Assembly: GCF_013371465.1 (NCBI RefSeq)
Contig: NZ_JABWDU010000003.1
Location: forward strand, 186,001 to 250,000
Reading direction: 5' to 3'
DNA: 64,000 nucleotides
Source: Ensifer oleiphilus
GTDB lineage: Bacteria; Pseudomonadota; Alphaproteobacteria; Rhizobiales; Rhizobiaceae
Shown: in pieces, positions 35,886-44,957 of the stretch
Layout of the letters: each line of letters begins with the position of its first letter
How positions within the stretch are numbered: position 1 is the stretch's first letter
The notes under the pieces: generated by a model
What the model was told of the DNA's origin: nothing
The model's database searches: none
The model's input: the letters and a program-made list of their open reading frames with translations, nothing else
Made by a program: the position numbers and the translations under genes

Positions 35886-36722
35886 ATGAGTTATAAGACC
35901 ATTCTCGCCATAGTCGGCATCCCTCACGGGGAACGGAGCCTGCGTTCTGCTGCCGACATCTGCGCATCAACAGGCGCGCATCTCTCCGTGTTGATCGTCA
36001 AACTTGCCGCACCTCCGCCGATCGGCGACTACGCAGCTGCGGTCTCGGTCGATTGGCTCGATGGACGGCAACGCGATATGACCAGGCTTCAGGAGGCTGC
36101 GGAAAAGGCGACAGCGGTCCTGGAGCCTATAATAAGCTCGTTCGATGTCACCACGATGTATACGGAAGTTGCCTGGGCAGACGATGAAATCGGAGGGCGC
36201 GCGCGCTATGCGGATCTCACGCTTGTCGGCGATGGCCTGATAGAAGATCCGGAACTGCGTTCGCGCGTGATTGACGGGGCCCTTTTTCAATCGGCGCGGC
36301 CGGTATTGATCATACCAAAAGGAAAGGCGGCGACGCTCGCTCCGAAGAAGGTCGTTCTTGCCTGGGATTCCGGCTTCGAGGCTGCGCGGGCGGCTCGTGA
36401 GGCATTGGACATTTTAGCCGGTGCCGACGAGGTCTATGTGACCATGGTCGATCCGAGTGCCAGCTACGGTCGCAATGGCGAAGAGCCCGGTGCCGACGTT
36501 GCAGGATATCTTGTTCGCCACGGCATCTCGGTTGACGTCTTGCGGCTGCCAAGCGAGGGGAGAAGCATCTGCGAGGTGCTTAATAGATATGCCCAGGATG
36601 CTTCAGTGGATCTGATCGTCATGGGCGCTTATGGCCATTCCAGAATGCGTGAACGGGTTTTTGGTGGCGTGACCCAATCGATGCTGGAAACGGCAACCGT
36701 GCCAGTGCTCATGGCGCGTTGA
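35886..36722 (+). CDS. Two-domain universal stress protein
   Basis: A 278-residue cytoplasmic protein with two Usp folds. The first (about 1-145) starts MSYKTILAIVGIPHGERSLRSA; the second (about 150-278) has KVVLAWDSGFEAARAAREAL and ends IVMGAYGHSRMRERVFGGVTQSML, where G-x2-G-x9-G(S/T) marks ATP-binding Usp proteins (here GAYGHSRMRERVFGGVT). GGGAGAAACTGCG precedes the ATG at 35886. Usp genes are classic FNR/FixK targets, and the box at 35803 fits. The P-type ATPase gene follows in the same direction after 162 bases. Confidence 0.92.
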   Translation: MSYKTILAIVGIPHGERSLRSAADICASTGAHLSVLIVKLAAPPPIGDYAAAVSVDWLDGRQRDMTRLQEAAEKATAVLEPIISSFDVTTMYTEVAWADDEIGGRARYADLTLVGDGLIEDPELRSRVIDGALFQSARPVLIIPKGKAATLAPKKVVLAWDSGFEAARAAREALDILAGADEVYVTMVDPSASYGRNGEEPGADVAGYLVRHGISVDVLRLPSEGRSICEVLNRYAQDASVDLIVMGAYGHSRMRERVFGGVTQSMLETATVPVLMAR

Positions 36723-36884
36723 CGACCTATGAAAGCGCGCCCTGGAGGTGCCGGGGTACCGTGACCCTGCTTCGCTTCTCACCCATAGGCTTGCGCAGCC
36801 CGTGAGGAGTTACGTTCGCGGTTGCACCAGATTGTGGCACAGTGGTTCTTACCCGCAGTTGTGACAGAGGAGGTGCGCAGCGGC

Positions 36885-38771
36885 ATGAACACTGGCTTGA
36901 TCCACCTGACATTCTTGGCGATCGCCCTTGTCGGGACGATTGGCGGCCTTCTAGCGCAATGGTACGGTTTGGCACTGGCACCAAACATAATCTGGAGCGC
37001 GGCGACGGTTCCCGTCGTCGTCGCGCTCACCATCACGATGGTGCGCGACTTCCTGGCAGGGCGGCTAGGGGTGGATGCGATAGCGCTCGTTGCAATGATT
37101 GCCGCAATAGCCATGGGAGAGCCGCTGGCGGGCACGGTGGTCGCCATGATGTATACAGGTGGAAATCTCCTGGAGGACTATGCACGCGGCAAGGCCGAGC
37201 GCGACTTGCGCTCACTTCGTGACCGCACACCTCGATTTGCCCACAAGCTGACTGACGGTGAAGTCACAGATATTGCGGCTGAAGAGATCATCACGGGCGA
37301 CGAATTGCTGGTGAGAGCCGGCGAGTTATTGCCCGTTGATGGACATCTCCTCAATGAGCATGCCAAGCTCGATGAGTCCGCCGTCACCGGTGAGCCGCTG
37401 CCGGAAACGCGGTTGAAGGGCGACCAACTTAGAAGCGGAACCGTCAATGCCGGGGAAGCCTTCAACTATCGCGCCTCGGCCCCCGCCAGCAAGAGCACCT
37501 ATGCCGGCATTGTCCGCATGGTCGAAGACGCTCAGACGGCCAAGGCACCGTTCATCCGAATGGCAGATCGCTTCGCGCTATTGCTTCTGCCGGCGACGCT
37601 TCTGGTTGCAGGGCTCGCCTGGTGGCTATCGGGTGACCGCATCAGGGCACTCGCGGTTCTCGTTGTCGCCACACCCTGCCCCCTCATTCTTGCCGCACCG
37701 GTTGCCTTCATCGGCGGTGTTTCGCGCGCGGCGCGCGCCGGTATCCTGATGAAGGGCAGCTCAGCGCTGGAGGCACTGGCACTTGTGCGCACGGCAATCT
37801 TCGACAAGACGGGGACGTTGACCGAAGGCGGCGCAAGGCTTACCGTTTACAAGACAGCGCCGAATGTCGATGCTGGCGAAACGCTTCGTCTTCTTGCATC
37901 GCTTGAGCAGGCCTCGCACCATGTTCTGGCAGAGACCCTCGTTGCGCTGGCGCGTTCAAAGGGGATGCCGCTTTCAACTCCGTCAGCCATACGCGAATTT
38001 CGGGGCTCGGGATTGGAGGGTTTTGTCGACGGCAGATATATCCGCGCCGGCTCCCGCGCCCTGGTGCTTGCGGACGAGGAAGCGCCACCTTGGGCGCGAT
38101 CGGCCGCTGCAGCTCAAGAGGCAAGCTCCGGGCTTGCAATCTATGTGTCGGTGGACGGCAGCATCGTCGCGTTCCTGCTGATGGCGGATGCGATCCGTCA
38201 AGGAGCGCCGGCTGCACTGGCACGGCTTCACGCGGCGGGAATATCCCGTATCATCATGGTCACCGGCGACGACACTACTGCCGCCAATGCGGTCGCAGCT
38301 TCGCTCGGCATCGACGAAGTCTATGCTGATCGCAGCCCGGCAGACAAGCTCGAGGCCGTGTCGGCTGAACAGCGGCGCCAACCGACGATGATGGTCGGGG
38401 ATGGCATAAACGACGCACCGGCGCTGGCGGCAGCCGACATCGGGATCGCCATGGGCGCACGCGGGGCGACTGCATCCTCGGAAGCGGCGGACGTGGTGAT
38501 CCTGGTCGATCGGATCGATCGCGTGCCCGATGCGGTGATGATCGCGCGACGTACCAGAGATATCGCGCTGCAGAGTATCGTTGTCGGGCTGGTGTTGTCC
38601 GGTATCGCCATGGTGTTTGCAGCCTTTGGGTACATCACTCCGGTCGCTGGCGCTCTTCTGCAGGAGGGGATCGATATTGCGGTGATTGTAAACGCTTTGC
38701 GAGCTCTGAGTGGACCGGCCCGACCGGATCACGCCGAAGCGTCAACGGCACCTGTCGCAGCAACTTCCTGA
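36885..38771 (+). CDS. P1B-type metal-transporting ATPase with TPC motif (P1B-5-like)
   Basis: A 628-residue metal efflux ATPase without an N-terminal metal-binding domain. It has the actuator motif DESAVTGEPLPE, transmembrane TPCP motif (about residues 263-266), phosphorylated aspartate about 307 in FDKTGTLTEG, and hinge VGDGINDAPAL. The usual HP signature of the nucleotide domain reads SHHVLAE. TPC with a final-helix QEGIDIAVIVNALR resembles P1B-5 pumps such as S. meliloti Nia, which move nickel and iron; the C-terminal hemerythrin-like domain of Nia is lacking here. The start at 36885 follows GAGGAGG. With Usp just upstream it probably belongs to the FixK regulon; iron or nickel export at low oxygen is a reasonable guess. 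Confidence 0.88.
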   Translation: MNTGLIHLTFLAIALVGTIGGLLAQWYGLALAPNIIWSAATVPVVVALTITMVRDFLAGRLGVDAIALVAMIAAIAMGEPLAGTVVAMMYTGGNLLEDYARGKAERDLRSLRDRTPRFAHKLTDGEVTDIAAEEIITGDELLVRAGELLPVDGHLLNEHAKLDESAVTGEPLPETRLKGDQLRSGTVNAGEAFNYRASAPASKSTYAGIVRMVEDAQTAKAPFIRMADRFALLLLPATLLVAGLAWWLSGDRIRALAVLVVATPCPLILAAPVAFIGGVSRAARAGILMKGSSALEALALVRTAIFDKTGTLTEGGARLTVYKTAPNVDAGETLRLLASLEQASHHVLAETLVALARSKGMPLSTPSAIREFRGSGLEGFVDGRYIRAGSRALVLADEEAPPWARSAAAAQEASSGLAIYVSVDGSIVAFLLMADAIRQGAPAALARLHAAGISRIIMVTGDDTTAANAVAASLGIDEVYADRSPADKLEAVSAEQRRQPTMMVGDGINDAPALAAADIGIAMGARGATASSEAADVVILVDRIDRVPDAVMIARRTRDIALQSIVVGLVLSGIAMVFAAFGYITPVAGALLQEGIDIAVIVNALRALSGPARPDHAEASTAPVAATS

Positions 38772-38818
38772 GGGGATGCATGCACCAAGGCTGTAAGGTG
38801 CCGTGCAATCACCTTGCT

Positions 38819-40162
38819 TCAAAATCCAATCGCTACACGCAGACCTCCTGCTTCCCTGTTCTCAATCGTCAGGCGCAGGCCGTAGACATCGGCGATGTCG
38901 CGGACGATCGCCAGTCCTATGCCGGTCCCAGGCATCGACGTGTCGAGCCGTTTGCCTCGTTCCACCATCGATTTCAGTCCGGATGGACTTGCGCCCGGAC
39001 CGTCGTCCTCGATGACGAGCACACGACGATCGGCATCGGCACCCATGGTAACGCGAATGGAGGAGCGGCTCCATTTTACCGCATTGTCGAGGATGCTGCC
39101 CAGAAGCTCTTGCAGATCATTTGGGTCAACGGGCACCACAATATCGGGCGGGACGTCTATCAACCAATCCAATGCCTCGCCGCGCGGGGTGCGTTTCAGT
39201 GTCTTGACGATCATGGCAATCGACACTGCAAGGTGGGCGTCGGACGCGCGCAGACCGGCGCTGGCAGCAATGCGGCTGCGGGTCAATTCCCGGTCCACAT
39301 GAGACTGCATCATAGCGGTCAGGTGCGCTATTTCGTCGGCCATCTGCCCCTGCCCTCTCTCGCGCAGGGTGGCTGCATCGTTTGATAGTACTGTCAGCGG
39401 CGTCTTCAATCCGTGTGCAAGGTCTGCTGCGCGCGTCTTTGCTTTCGAGATCAGCTTGGCCTGCGCCTCAAGCAACTGGTTGACGGCGTCGACAACGCCC
39501 GTCAGTTCTTTCGGATAAGGACCTTGAAGCCGGTCCGCCCGGCGCTCTCTGATCCGGTCAAGTCCCGCGCTTACAGCTGAAAGCGGTCGAAGACCGAACG
39601 TGAGCTGCGCGACTGATGCAGCCACCAGGAAAATGGCAAGCGCCAGCATGTAAGGAACGATATCGTATGCGAAGGCGCGGCTGGCGTTTTCGACCACGGA
39701 AGCGTCGATAGCGACCGCGATGCGGATCGCCCGCTGACCGCCCGGTGCGGCGAAGATGATCCTGCGTTCCTGCACGACCACGTCCGCGAGCTCCGGACCG
39801 GCAAGCCGATAGCGATGAATAGCCCCCACTTCGTGCTCGTCATCAGGCAGCGGCAGGGAATAATCCCAAAGCGAAGGTGACCGGAGGCTAGTGCCGCGTT
39901 GATCGTCTTCCACCTGCCAGTAGAGCCCGCCATAAGGTTCTTCAAAGCGACGGTCCACAGGCCGCGCCTCGAGCGTCACTGCGCCATCGGCGCCAAACTG
40001 CAGAGAACCGGCAATATTATTGATATGCCCCGAAAGCTCCTGGTCGATGCGGTCCTCAAGATTGCGGGTGAAGAGCGAGATGAGCACGATACTCGCCATT
40101 GCCAGCGCGGCCACAACACTGCCCGCCGATATCAGGAGAAAACGCGTGCGGATCGATTGCAT
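38819..40162 (-). CDS. Sensor histidine kinase (PhoQ-like architecture)
   Basis: A 447-residue membrane kinase. Helices at about 8-32 and 175-197 flank a periplasmic domain of about 140 residues; a short HAMP-like linker precedes the H-box ADLAHGLKTPLTVLSN, and the ATP domain has LLGSILDNAVKW (N-box), VIEDDGPG and GTGIGLAIVRDIA. The ATG at 40162 shares its A with the stop of the response regulator gene (TGATG), so both are coupled. With a PepSY protein first in the operon and another PepSY plus cytochrome b561 divergent, the signal may be a cation or redox state in the periplasm. Confidence 0.93.
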   Translation of the reverse strand: MQSIRTRFLLISAGSVVAALAMASIVLISLFTRNLEDRIDQELSGHINNIAGSLQFGADGAVTLEARPVDRRFEEPYGGLYWQVEDDQRGTSLRSPSLWDYSLPLPDDEHEVGAIHRYRLAGPELADVVVQERRIIFAAPGGQRAIRIAVAIDASVVENASRAFAYDIVPYMLALAIFLVAASVAQLTFGLRPLSAVSAGLDRIRERRADRLQGPYPKELTGVVDAVNQLLEAQAKLISKAKTRAADLAHGLKTPLTVLSNDAATLRERGQGQMADEIAHLTAMMQSHVDRELTRSRIAASAGLRASDAHLAVSIAMIVKTLKRTPRGEALDWLIDVPPDIVVPVDPNDLQELLGSILDNAVKWSRSSIRVTMGADADRRVLVIEDDGPGASPSGLKSMVERGKRLDTSMPGTGIGLAIVRDIADVYGLRLTIENREAGGLRVAIGF

Positions 40163-40827
40163 CAATCGAGCTCTTCGCCAAGACGGTAGCCATATCCGCG
40201 ACGCGTGGCGATGACGTCGCGCCCCAGCTTGCGGCGCAAGCGCCCGACCAGAACCTCGACGGAATTGCTCTCGCGATCAAAATCCTGAGCATAGAGCTGT
40301 TCGGTAAGTTCGATCTGGGAAACGCTACGGTCTCGATTGTGCGCAAGAAAGGCAAGACAGCGATATTCGAGAGGCGTCAGATCGACAGCCAACCCGTCCT
40401 TCATGACCACCTTGGTGCGCGTGTCGAGCGAAACGGGGCCGAATGAAATGACCGGACTTGCCTGACCTGCACTTCGGCGAATGATGGCGCGAAGCCGGGC
40501 AAGCAATTCGGCCATCTGAAACGGTTTTGTCAGATAGTCATCGGCACCGGCGTCGATGCCCGCGACGCGCTCTTGCCAGTTGCCACGCGCCGTCAGAATG
40601 AGGACGGGCACCGTCCTGCCGGCATCTCGCCAGCGTTTCAGAACTGAAAGGCCGTCAAGGGATGGAAGACCAAGGTCGAGAACCACCGCGGCGAACTCCT
40701 CGCTGTCGCCAACAATCCATCCAGCTTCCCCTTCCCTTTCATGCACGATCAGAAAGCCGGCCCTTTCTAGGTTGCTCACGATGTCGCGCGCGATCAGCGG
40801 ATCGTCTTCGACAAGCAAGATTCTCAT
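40162..40827 (-). CDS. OmpR-family response regulator
   Basis: A 221-residue regulator: receiver with acidic pair VEDDP, phosphorylated D51 (VVLDLGLPSLDG) and K in LTKPFQ, then an OmpR/PhoB winged helix (LTPLEYRCLAFLAHNRDR, SNSVEVLVGRLRRKLG, TRRGYGYRL). It overlaps the PepSY gene upstream by four bases (ATGA) and the kinase gene downstream by one. Its likely targets are its own operon and the divergent PepSY-cytochrome b561 pair. Confidence 0.95.
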   Translation of the reverse strand: MRILLVEDDPLIARDIVSNLERAGFLIVHEREGEAGWIVGDSEEFAAVVLDLGLPSLDGLSVLKRWRDAGRTVPVLILTARGNWQERVAGIDAGADDYLTKPFQMAELLARLRAIIRRSAGQASPVISFGPVSLDTRTKVVMKDGLAVDLTPLEYRCLAFLAHNRDRSVSQIELTEQLYAQDFDRESNSVEVLVGRLRRKLGRDVIATRRGYGYRLGEELD

Positions 40828-41195
40828 TCTTCGTTCTCGACCTCCAGAATATCGCCGGTGGCCGCATCGACCTCGACCTCTATCAGACGATCGTTCGCCG
40901 CAAGAATCCGGAATTCGTAGACTGGTCGCCCGTGCTCCCGATCGAATTTCGTCGACACGATCTGGCCGTCAAATCGCGCTTGGACGATACGGCGAAGTGC
41001 GGCCAGCGATTTGATGCTGCCGCTGCCGACCCCCCTGCGGATGCCTTCGCGCGCATCATCGCCCTGCTGCATCTTTCGGTTATCGTCATCGGCGTGTGCG
41101 TCAACTGTGCCGCCGAACGCCACGCCCAGAATGACAGAGGCGACCACCGCTATTTCGAAGGTGTTCAGCAGCCATCTCAAACGATCAAATCCCAT
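40824..41195 (-). CDS. Membrane-anchored PepSY-domain protein
   Basis: A 123-residue protein starting MGFDRLRWLLN with one hydrophobic segment (about 14-33), signal peptide or anchor, and a C-terminal PepSY domain (SLAALRRIVQARFDGQIVSTKFD, YEFRILAANDRLIEVEVDAATGDIL). GAGAGAC lies before the ATG at 41195; an ATG five codons upstream is possible. Gene order PepSY-regulator-kinase is seen in other proteobacteria, where the PepSY protein may tune the sensor in the periplasm. Confidence 0.88.
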   Translation of the reverse strand: MGFDRLRWLLNTFEIAVVASVILGVAFGGTVDAHADDDNRKMQQGDDAREGIRRGVGSGSIKSLAALRRIVQARFDGQIVSTKFDREHGRPVYEFRILAANDRLIEVEVDAATGDILEVENEE

Positions 41196-41327
41196 GTCTC
41201 TCAATATCATCTCAAAGCTGAAATTTCGCTGACATTCTCGGTCAGCTATCGCTCAGTCCCCGTGGCCTAGGTTCGGCATCGGTTCGAGCATTGGTGCCCG
41301 GCCGAACTCAACAACGGAGCATTGTCG

Positions 41328-41603
41328 ATGATGAAATCTCTCGCTGCAACCCTGCTTACCCTGACAGCCCTGGCTGGCGTCGCCCATGCAGACGACGACG
41401 CGAAATGCGGAAACGTACCGCAGAACCAATGGATGACCGAGGATGCGATGAAATCCAAGGCCACCGAACTCGGCTTCGACGTTCGCAAGATCAAGGTCGA
41501 AGACGGTTGCTACGAGGTCTACGGGATCAAGGACGGCAACAAGGTTGAAGCTCTCTTCAATCCGCAGACAGGCGTTCAAGTCGGCGTTGACGGAGACGAT
41601 TGA
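41328..41603 (+). CDS. Small periplasmic PepSY-like protein
   Basis: A 91-residue exported protein: signal peptide ending GVAHA-DDDAKCG, then a single PepSY-type unit (MKSKATELGFDVRKIKVEDGCYEVYGI, cited in part, and EALFNPQTG). Two cysteines (in DAKCGN and DGCYEV) could form a disulfide. Start is one of two adjacent ATG codons (41328/41331) behind CGGAGC. Its stop overlaps the cytochrome b561 start (TGATG). The small PepSY protein plus cytochrome b pair is a recurring unit, probably electron transfer at the inner membrane. Confidence 0.85.
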   Translation: MMKSLAATLLTLTALAGVAHADDDAKCGNVPQNQWMTEDAMKSKATELGFDVRKIKVEDGCYEVYGIKDGNKVEALFNPQTGVQVGVDGDD

Positions 41604-42175
41604 TGCGGATGGCTCCCGACGAATTTGCCCCCCTCAACACCGGTCGCGATCAGCGGCCGGTACGGGTCAAGGTTTGGGATCCCGTGGTGCGTATTTTCCA
41701 CTGGTGTCTGGTCGGTATGTTCACCTTCTCGTTCCTGACAGGCGATGAGTGGAAGGCAGCGCACGTGCTTTCCGGCTATATCATTCTGGGCATTATATCT
41801 GTTCGCGTTCTCTGGGGCATCGTCGGCTCCGAACACGCCCGTTTCGCCAACTTCATCTACGCTCCACACGTTGTCGCGCGCTTCCTTTTCGATACTGCGC
41901 GACTGCGTGCCAAACGCTACCTCGGCCATAACCCGGCAGGGGGAGCCATGGTCATTGCACTATTATCGATGGTCACCTGTATCGGTCTGACCGGGTACAT
42001 GATGACCACGGATGTGTTTTGGGGCATGGAGTGGGTGGAAGATGTCCATAAAACCCTGGTTTACCTGACGATTGCCCTGGTATGCCTGCATGTCGTCGGC
42101 GTCATTTTGGCGAGCCTGGAGCACCGCGAGAATCTCGTGATCTCGATGATCACGGGTTGGAAACGTCGCAATTAA
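41603..42175 (+). CDS. Cytochrome b561-family membrane protein
   Basis: A 190-residue di-heme cytochrome b561-type protein. Four to five helices carry candidate heme histidines in VVRIFHWCLVGMF, EWKAAHVLSGYII, VEDVHKTLVYL and LVCLHVVGVIL. It starts MRMAPDEFAP at 41603, coupled to the PepSY gene. This subfamily is also called Ni/Fe-hydrogenase-type cytochrome b and transfers electrons between quinones and periplasmic partners. Divergent transcription from PepSY-regulator-kinase suggests control by that two-component system. Confidence 0.92.
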   Translation: MRMAPDEFAPLNTGRDQRPVRVKVWDPVVRIFHWCLVGMFTFSFLTGDEWKAAHVLSGYIILGIISVRVLWGIVGSEHARFANFIYAPHVVARFLFDTARLRAKRYLGHNPAGGAMVIALLSMVTCIGLTGYMMTTDVFWGMEWVEDVHKTLVYLTIALVCLHVVGVILASLEHRENLVISMITGWKRRN

Positions 42176-42517
42176 CGCATGAAATTACAGTCTTATCATT
42201 TGCCTGCGGACGTCCGCTTTCTCCCGTCCTGTTGACCGGCAGCGGACGTCCTTCCTTTGCGCCAAGCCGCAGTTTCGCAGCCCACGTCATTTCCTCCCCC
42301 ACGCCCGGCCCCAGCCATCGCACTCTATGGGCGCAAAAACAGCACCAACTGAAAATGGCGCGTCAGCTGCAAGGCCACCGCATGATTTCTGCCGGCTTCA
42401 CCATCGCCAATGGCTTTGTACAGTCGAGTAACATTCCCAACCCACTGGTAGATCGTCTGTCCAGGGAGGGCTTGCAATGATCTTGAGGCCCCTGACAGGC
42501 CGTCCGACCCACCACAC
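42176..42517. other. Intergenic stretch, no supported gene
   Basis: Between cytochrome b561 and the hairpin at 42518 I see no gene with support. A 41-codon frame at 42356-42480 (MARQLQGHRMISAGF...) lacks a ribosome site and a recognisable family. Confidence 0.4.
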
Positions 42518-42552
42518 GCAAAACCGCGTCTCGTTCGGAAACGCGGTTTTGC
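42518..42552. terminator. Perfect 12-bp inverted repeat, probable bidirectional terminator
   Basis: GCAAAACCGCGT (42518-42529) is repeated inverted as ACGCGGTTTTGC (42541-42552) around an 11-base loop. It lies 32 bases past the stop of the 5'-nucleotidase gene (minus strand) and downstream of cytochrome b561 (plus strand). The arm ends in a T-run (TTTTGC) on either strand, so it may stop transcription from both sides. Confidence 0.65.
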
Positions 42553-42583
42553 ATGTCATCGCACTCCCCTCGGTGCAGTGGAT

Positions 42584-44596
42584 CTAGCGGAGGAGATGAA
42601 CCCTTTGATCGAGCGCAACACCCGTTTGTGTCCCCACGGTTCTGACTTCGCGGATCATGGCCACCACCTCATTGCGATAAATCAATCCGGTGTGGTCAAA
42701 CGGCAGGCTCCTGAGATCCATGCTGGGGATCTGTCCGGGGACATCGCCGCCAATCGGCTTACCGTTCCAGGTCTCGCCAAATCCCCCAAGTGCAACATAG
42801 GTGTTGAACGCCACCTTGTAATTCTGATCAAGTGCATGCTCGATCGGCTTGCCCGCTATTGTGATATCAAACGCCTCGGCCTCGCGAGCACTGCCATTGA
42901 GCTTGATGGCGTAACGCAAGGCGGAAGAAAAGTGCAGGAATCCGCGCGACACAAACGCCGAAGTATCGACCTTGTCGACCTCCTCCGGCCGCAGGATGCG
43001 TTTTGCGTTGCTCGTGAGCATGTCGCGGATCTGCGCCCCGGTCATGGTGGCCACGTGTACGCCGTCCGCATAAGGCATCACGTCATACCACTGGCGGAAG
43101 CTGAGGGAACCCTGCGACAGGCCCGACGCAAGGCCTGAGGCGTTAAACAAGGCAATATCGATGCGACCATTCGGGAAGTTCTCCGAACGTTTGACCAGGG
43201 CATCGTTCATGAAGTTTGCCAAGGCCGTTTCACCGACATACCGGTCGGCGAAGGTGCGCTTGGTCGAGACAAGCTGGTCGTCGGGCACTTGGCCGATAAC
43301 TTCGTTCAGACGGGTGTCGAGCGCCTTGATGAGCGGTGCCACGTGGGCCTGTTCGAAATCGACATCATAATCTTCCTCTTGTTCGAGAGCTTCGAAGCCG
43401 GGTTCGCCAGCCTTGACGCGCTCGTCTCGGCTCTTGGTGGGGCGCAGCCCAACTGAACTGAACCATCCCTTGCGACCATTTTCGGCGCGGATCGACATGG
43501 CGATCTCCCCCAGGAAGGCACCATGTGCCTGGGCCTGGGTGATCAGAACGCCCTCGACCATATTGTGAGGGTCTATGCCATCGGCATTGAGCTTGGTGTG
43601 GGTGTGAGCGCCGATGATCACGATCGGCTTGTCCGTCAGCGGGGCGATGGTTTCGGCGATTGCAAAATCGCCTTCGCCAATGGTCCGTGTTGTGCCCGCC
43701 TTACCGCTCTTGTGCTGCTCGCTGCCATAACCGCAGTGCGACAACACCACGACCATGTCGGTAATCGAGGCCAGCGCCGGCAGCACGTTGCGTACCGCAT
43801 CGAGCGGGCTCGCAACCGCCAATCCCGGATCGGCAGGCTGCCCCACACGGGTATCGACGGAGGTAGTGAGGCCGACAAAGCCTATCCTCAGCCCTTTTAC
43901 CTCGCCAATGGCGGCAGCCACGTAGTCATCGTCGCGCTTCAAGAAAGCCGATCCATGCACATTGGCGGAGAGCAGCGGAAAGCGAGCATCTGTGGCAATG
44001 CCCTTCTTGAGCACTTCGGCGCCGCGGTCGAATTCATGGTTGCCCAGCACCGCAACATCGACGCCTCCGGCCGAGTAGACCCTATATCCGGCATCAGCGA
44101 TGAATTCCTGTGGCGACCAGCCCATCAACTCGTCGAAGATTGAGCCGGTGTGGTCGTCACCACCGGAGATGAACAAGACCACCTCGTCGTCGGCGGCGCC
44201 GGCGCGGAGCGTTTTCACTTGCTTGACCATCTGCGAAAAAACGTGAGTGTCGCCCTTCTTCGCATGCATTTCGGTGATGTGATTGTGCATGTCGTTGAAG
44301 TGCATCAGCCGCACCAGTCGGCGCTCGCCCTGCTCAAGGCCGGAGGCAGGAATCGGCGCCCCTGCTTCAGTGACGATCGACTGGATCGGTCCCGCAAGAG
44401 GGTCACCTTTAAGCAGATAGAGCTTCTCCAAGGCACCGTTCGGGTTCGGCGTGCTGGCGATCATGGCCAATTCGCCCGTCGCGGGCGCCGCGTGAGCGCG
44501 AAATACCAGGTATGGCGACACGGCCGCAGTGGCTGCTAGCGCTGCTCCGCCTCTCAGGACCGACCGCCTGGAGAAACGGCTTTCAATTTTCGTCAT
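42584..44596 (-). CDS. Tat-exported 5'-nucleotidase/metallophosphoesterase
   Basis: A 670-residue UshA-type enzyme. A twin-arginine signal is visible (SRRSVLRGGAALAATAAV, cut near AHA-AP). The metallophosphoesterase domain (about 90-390) has the di-metal motifs HFNDMHNH, SGGDDHTG, GNHEFDRG, VVLSHCGYG and GAHTHTK; the C-terminal 5'-nucleotidase domain (about 430-640) contains ETALANFMNDAL and FNASGLASGL. It should remove phosphate from nucleotides or similar esters in the periplasm. Note GDDHTG where most members have GD-x-x-x-G. The start is the ATG at 44596 after GAGGGTACACTA. Confidence 0.93.
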   Translation of the reverse strand: MTKIESRFSRRSVLRGGAALAATAAVSPYLVFRAHAAPATGELAMIASTPNPNGALEKLYLLKGDPLAGPIQSIVTEAGAPIPASGLEQGERRLVRLMHFNDMHNHITEMHAKKGDTHVFSQMVKQVKTLRAGAADDEVVLFISGGDDHTGSIFDELMGWSPQEFIADAGYRVYSAGGVDVAVLGNHEFDRGAEVLKKGIATDARFPLLSANVHGSAFLKRDDDYVAAAIGEVKGLRIGFVGLTTSVDTRVGQPADPGLAVASPLDAVRNVLPALASITDMVVVLSHCGYGSEQHKSGKAGTTRTIGEGDFAIAETIAPLTDKPIVIIGAHTHTKLNADGIDPHNMVEGVLITQAQAHGAFLGEIAMSIRAENGRKGWFSSVGLRPTKSRDERVKAGEPGFEALEQEEDYDVDFEQAHVAPLIKALDTRLNEVIGQVPDDQLVSTKRTFADRYVGETALANFMNDALVKRSENFPNGRIDIALFNASGLASGLSQGSLSFRQWYDVMPYADGVHVATMTGAQIRDMLTSNAKRILRPEEVDKVDTSAFVSRGFLHFSSALRYAIKLNGSAREAEAFDITIAGKPIEHALDQNYKVAFNTYVALGGFGETWNGKPIGGDVPGQIPSMDLRSLPFDHTGLIYRNEVVAMIREVRTVGTQTGVALDQRVHLLR

Positions 44597-44957
44597 TAGT
44601 GTACCCTCTTGTCAGTAACGCGCAGGTTGCGTGCACCTGTGCGCCGCTGCACTACCGAGCCCACATGACAGGGGCATGAAGGGTGTCGCCAAAGCTATGA
44701 GCGCGCCGTTGCAGCCGCGCTCCGCTTCGGACTGCTTTTCCGCTCGAAAACAGCGGCAGGGACATCATCGGCCTTGTTCTTGATGAGGATCGTCCTCGAA
44801 GCCGCAGTGGCAACAGACCTTTCGGGGGCCGGTCATCGGCGAATGCGCCCCGATGCCGCACGCAAGCCGTCCCGGCTTGCTCCTCAACTTCTTGATTTTT
44901 GGTTCGCATGTTCTCTCATGCAATTTACGCCCGGGCGGGCACGCCCGCCATATATCG
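44597..44957. other. Intergenic stretch, no gene seen
   Basis: These 361 bases lie between the tail of the orphan kinase gene and the start of the nucleotidase gene, both minus strand. Short frames here look random, and only the nucleotidase promoter is expected. Confidence 0.4.

Noticed and set aside
36723-36884. Separate promoter for the P1B-ATPase gene
   Set aside because: No FixK box or clear -35/-10 pair was visible; read-through from the Usp gene is as likely.
42356-42480. 41-codon frame before the hairpin at 42518
   Set aside because: No ribosome site or family; could be a gene remnant but nothing supports it.
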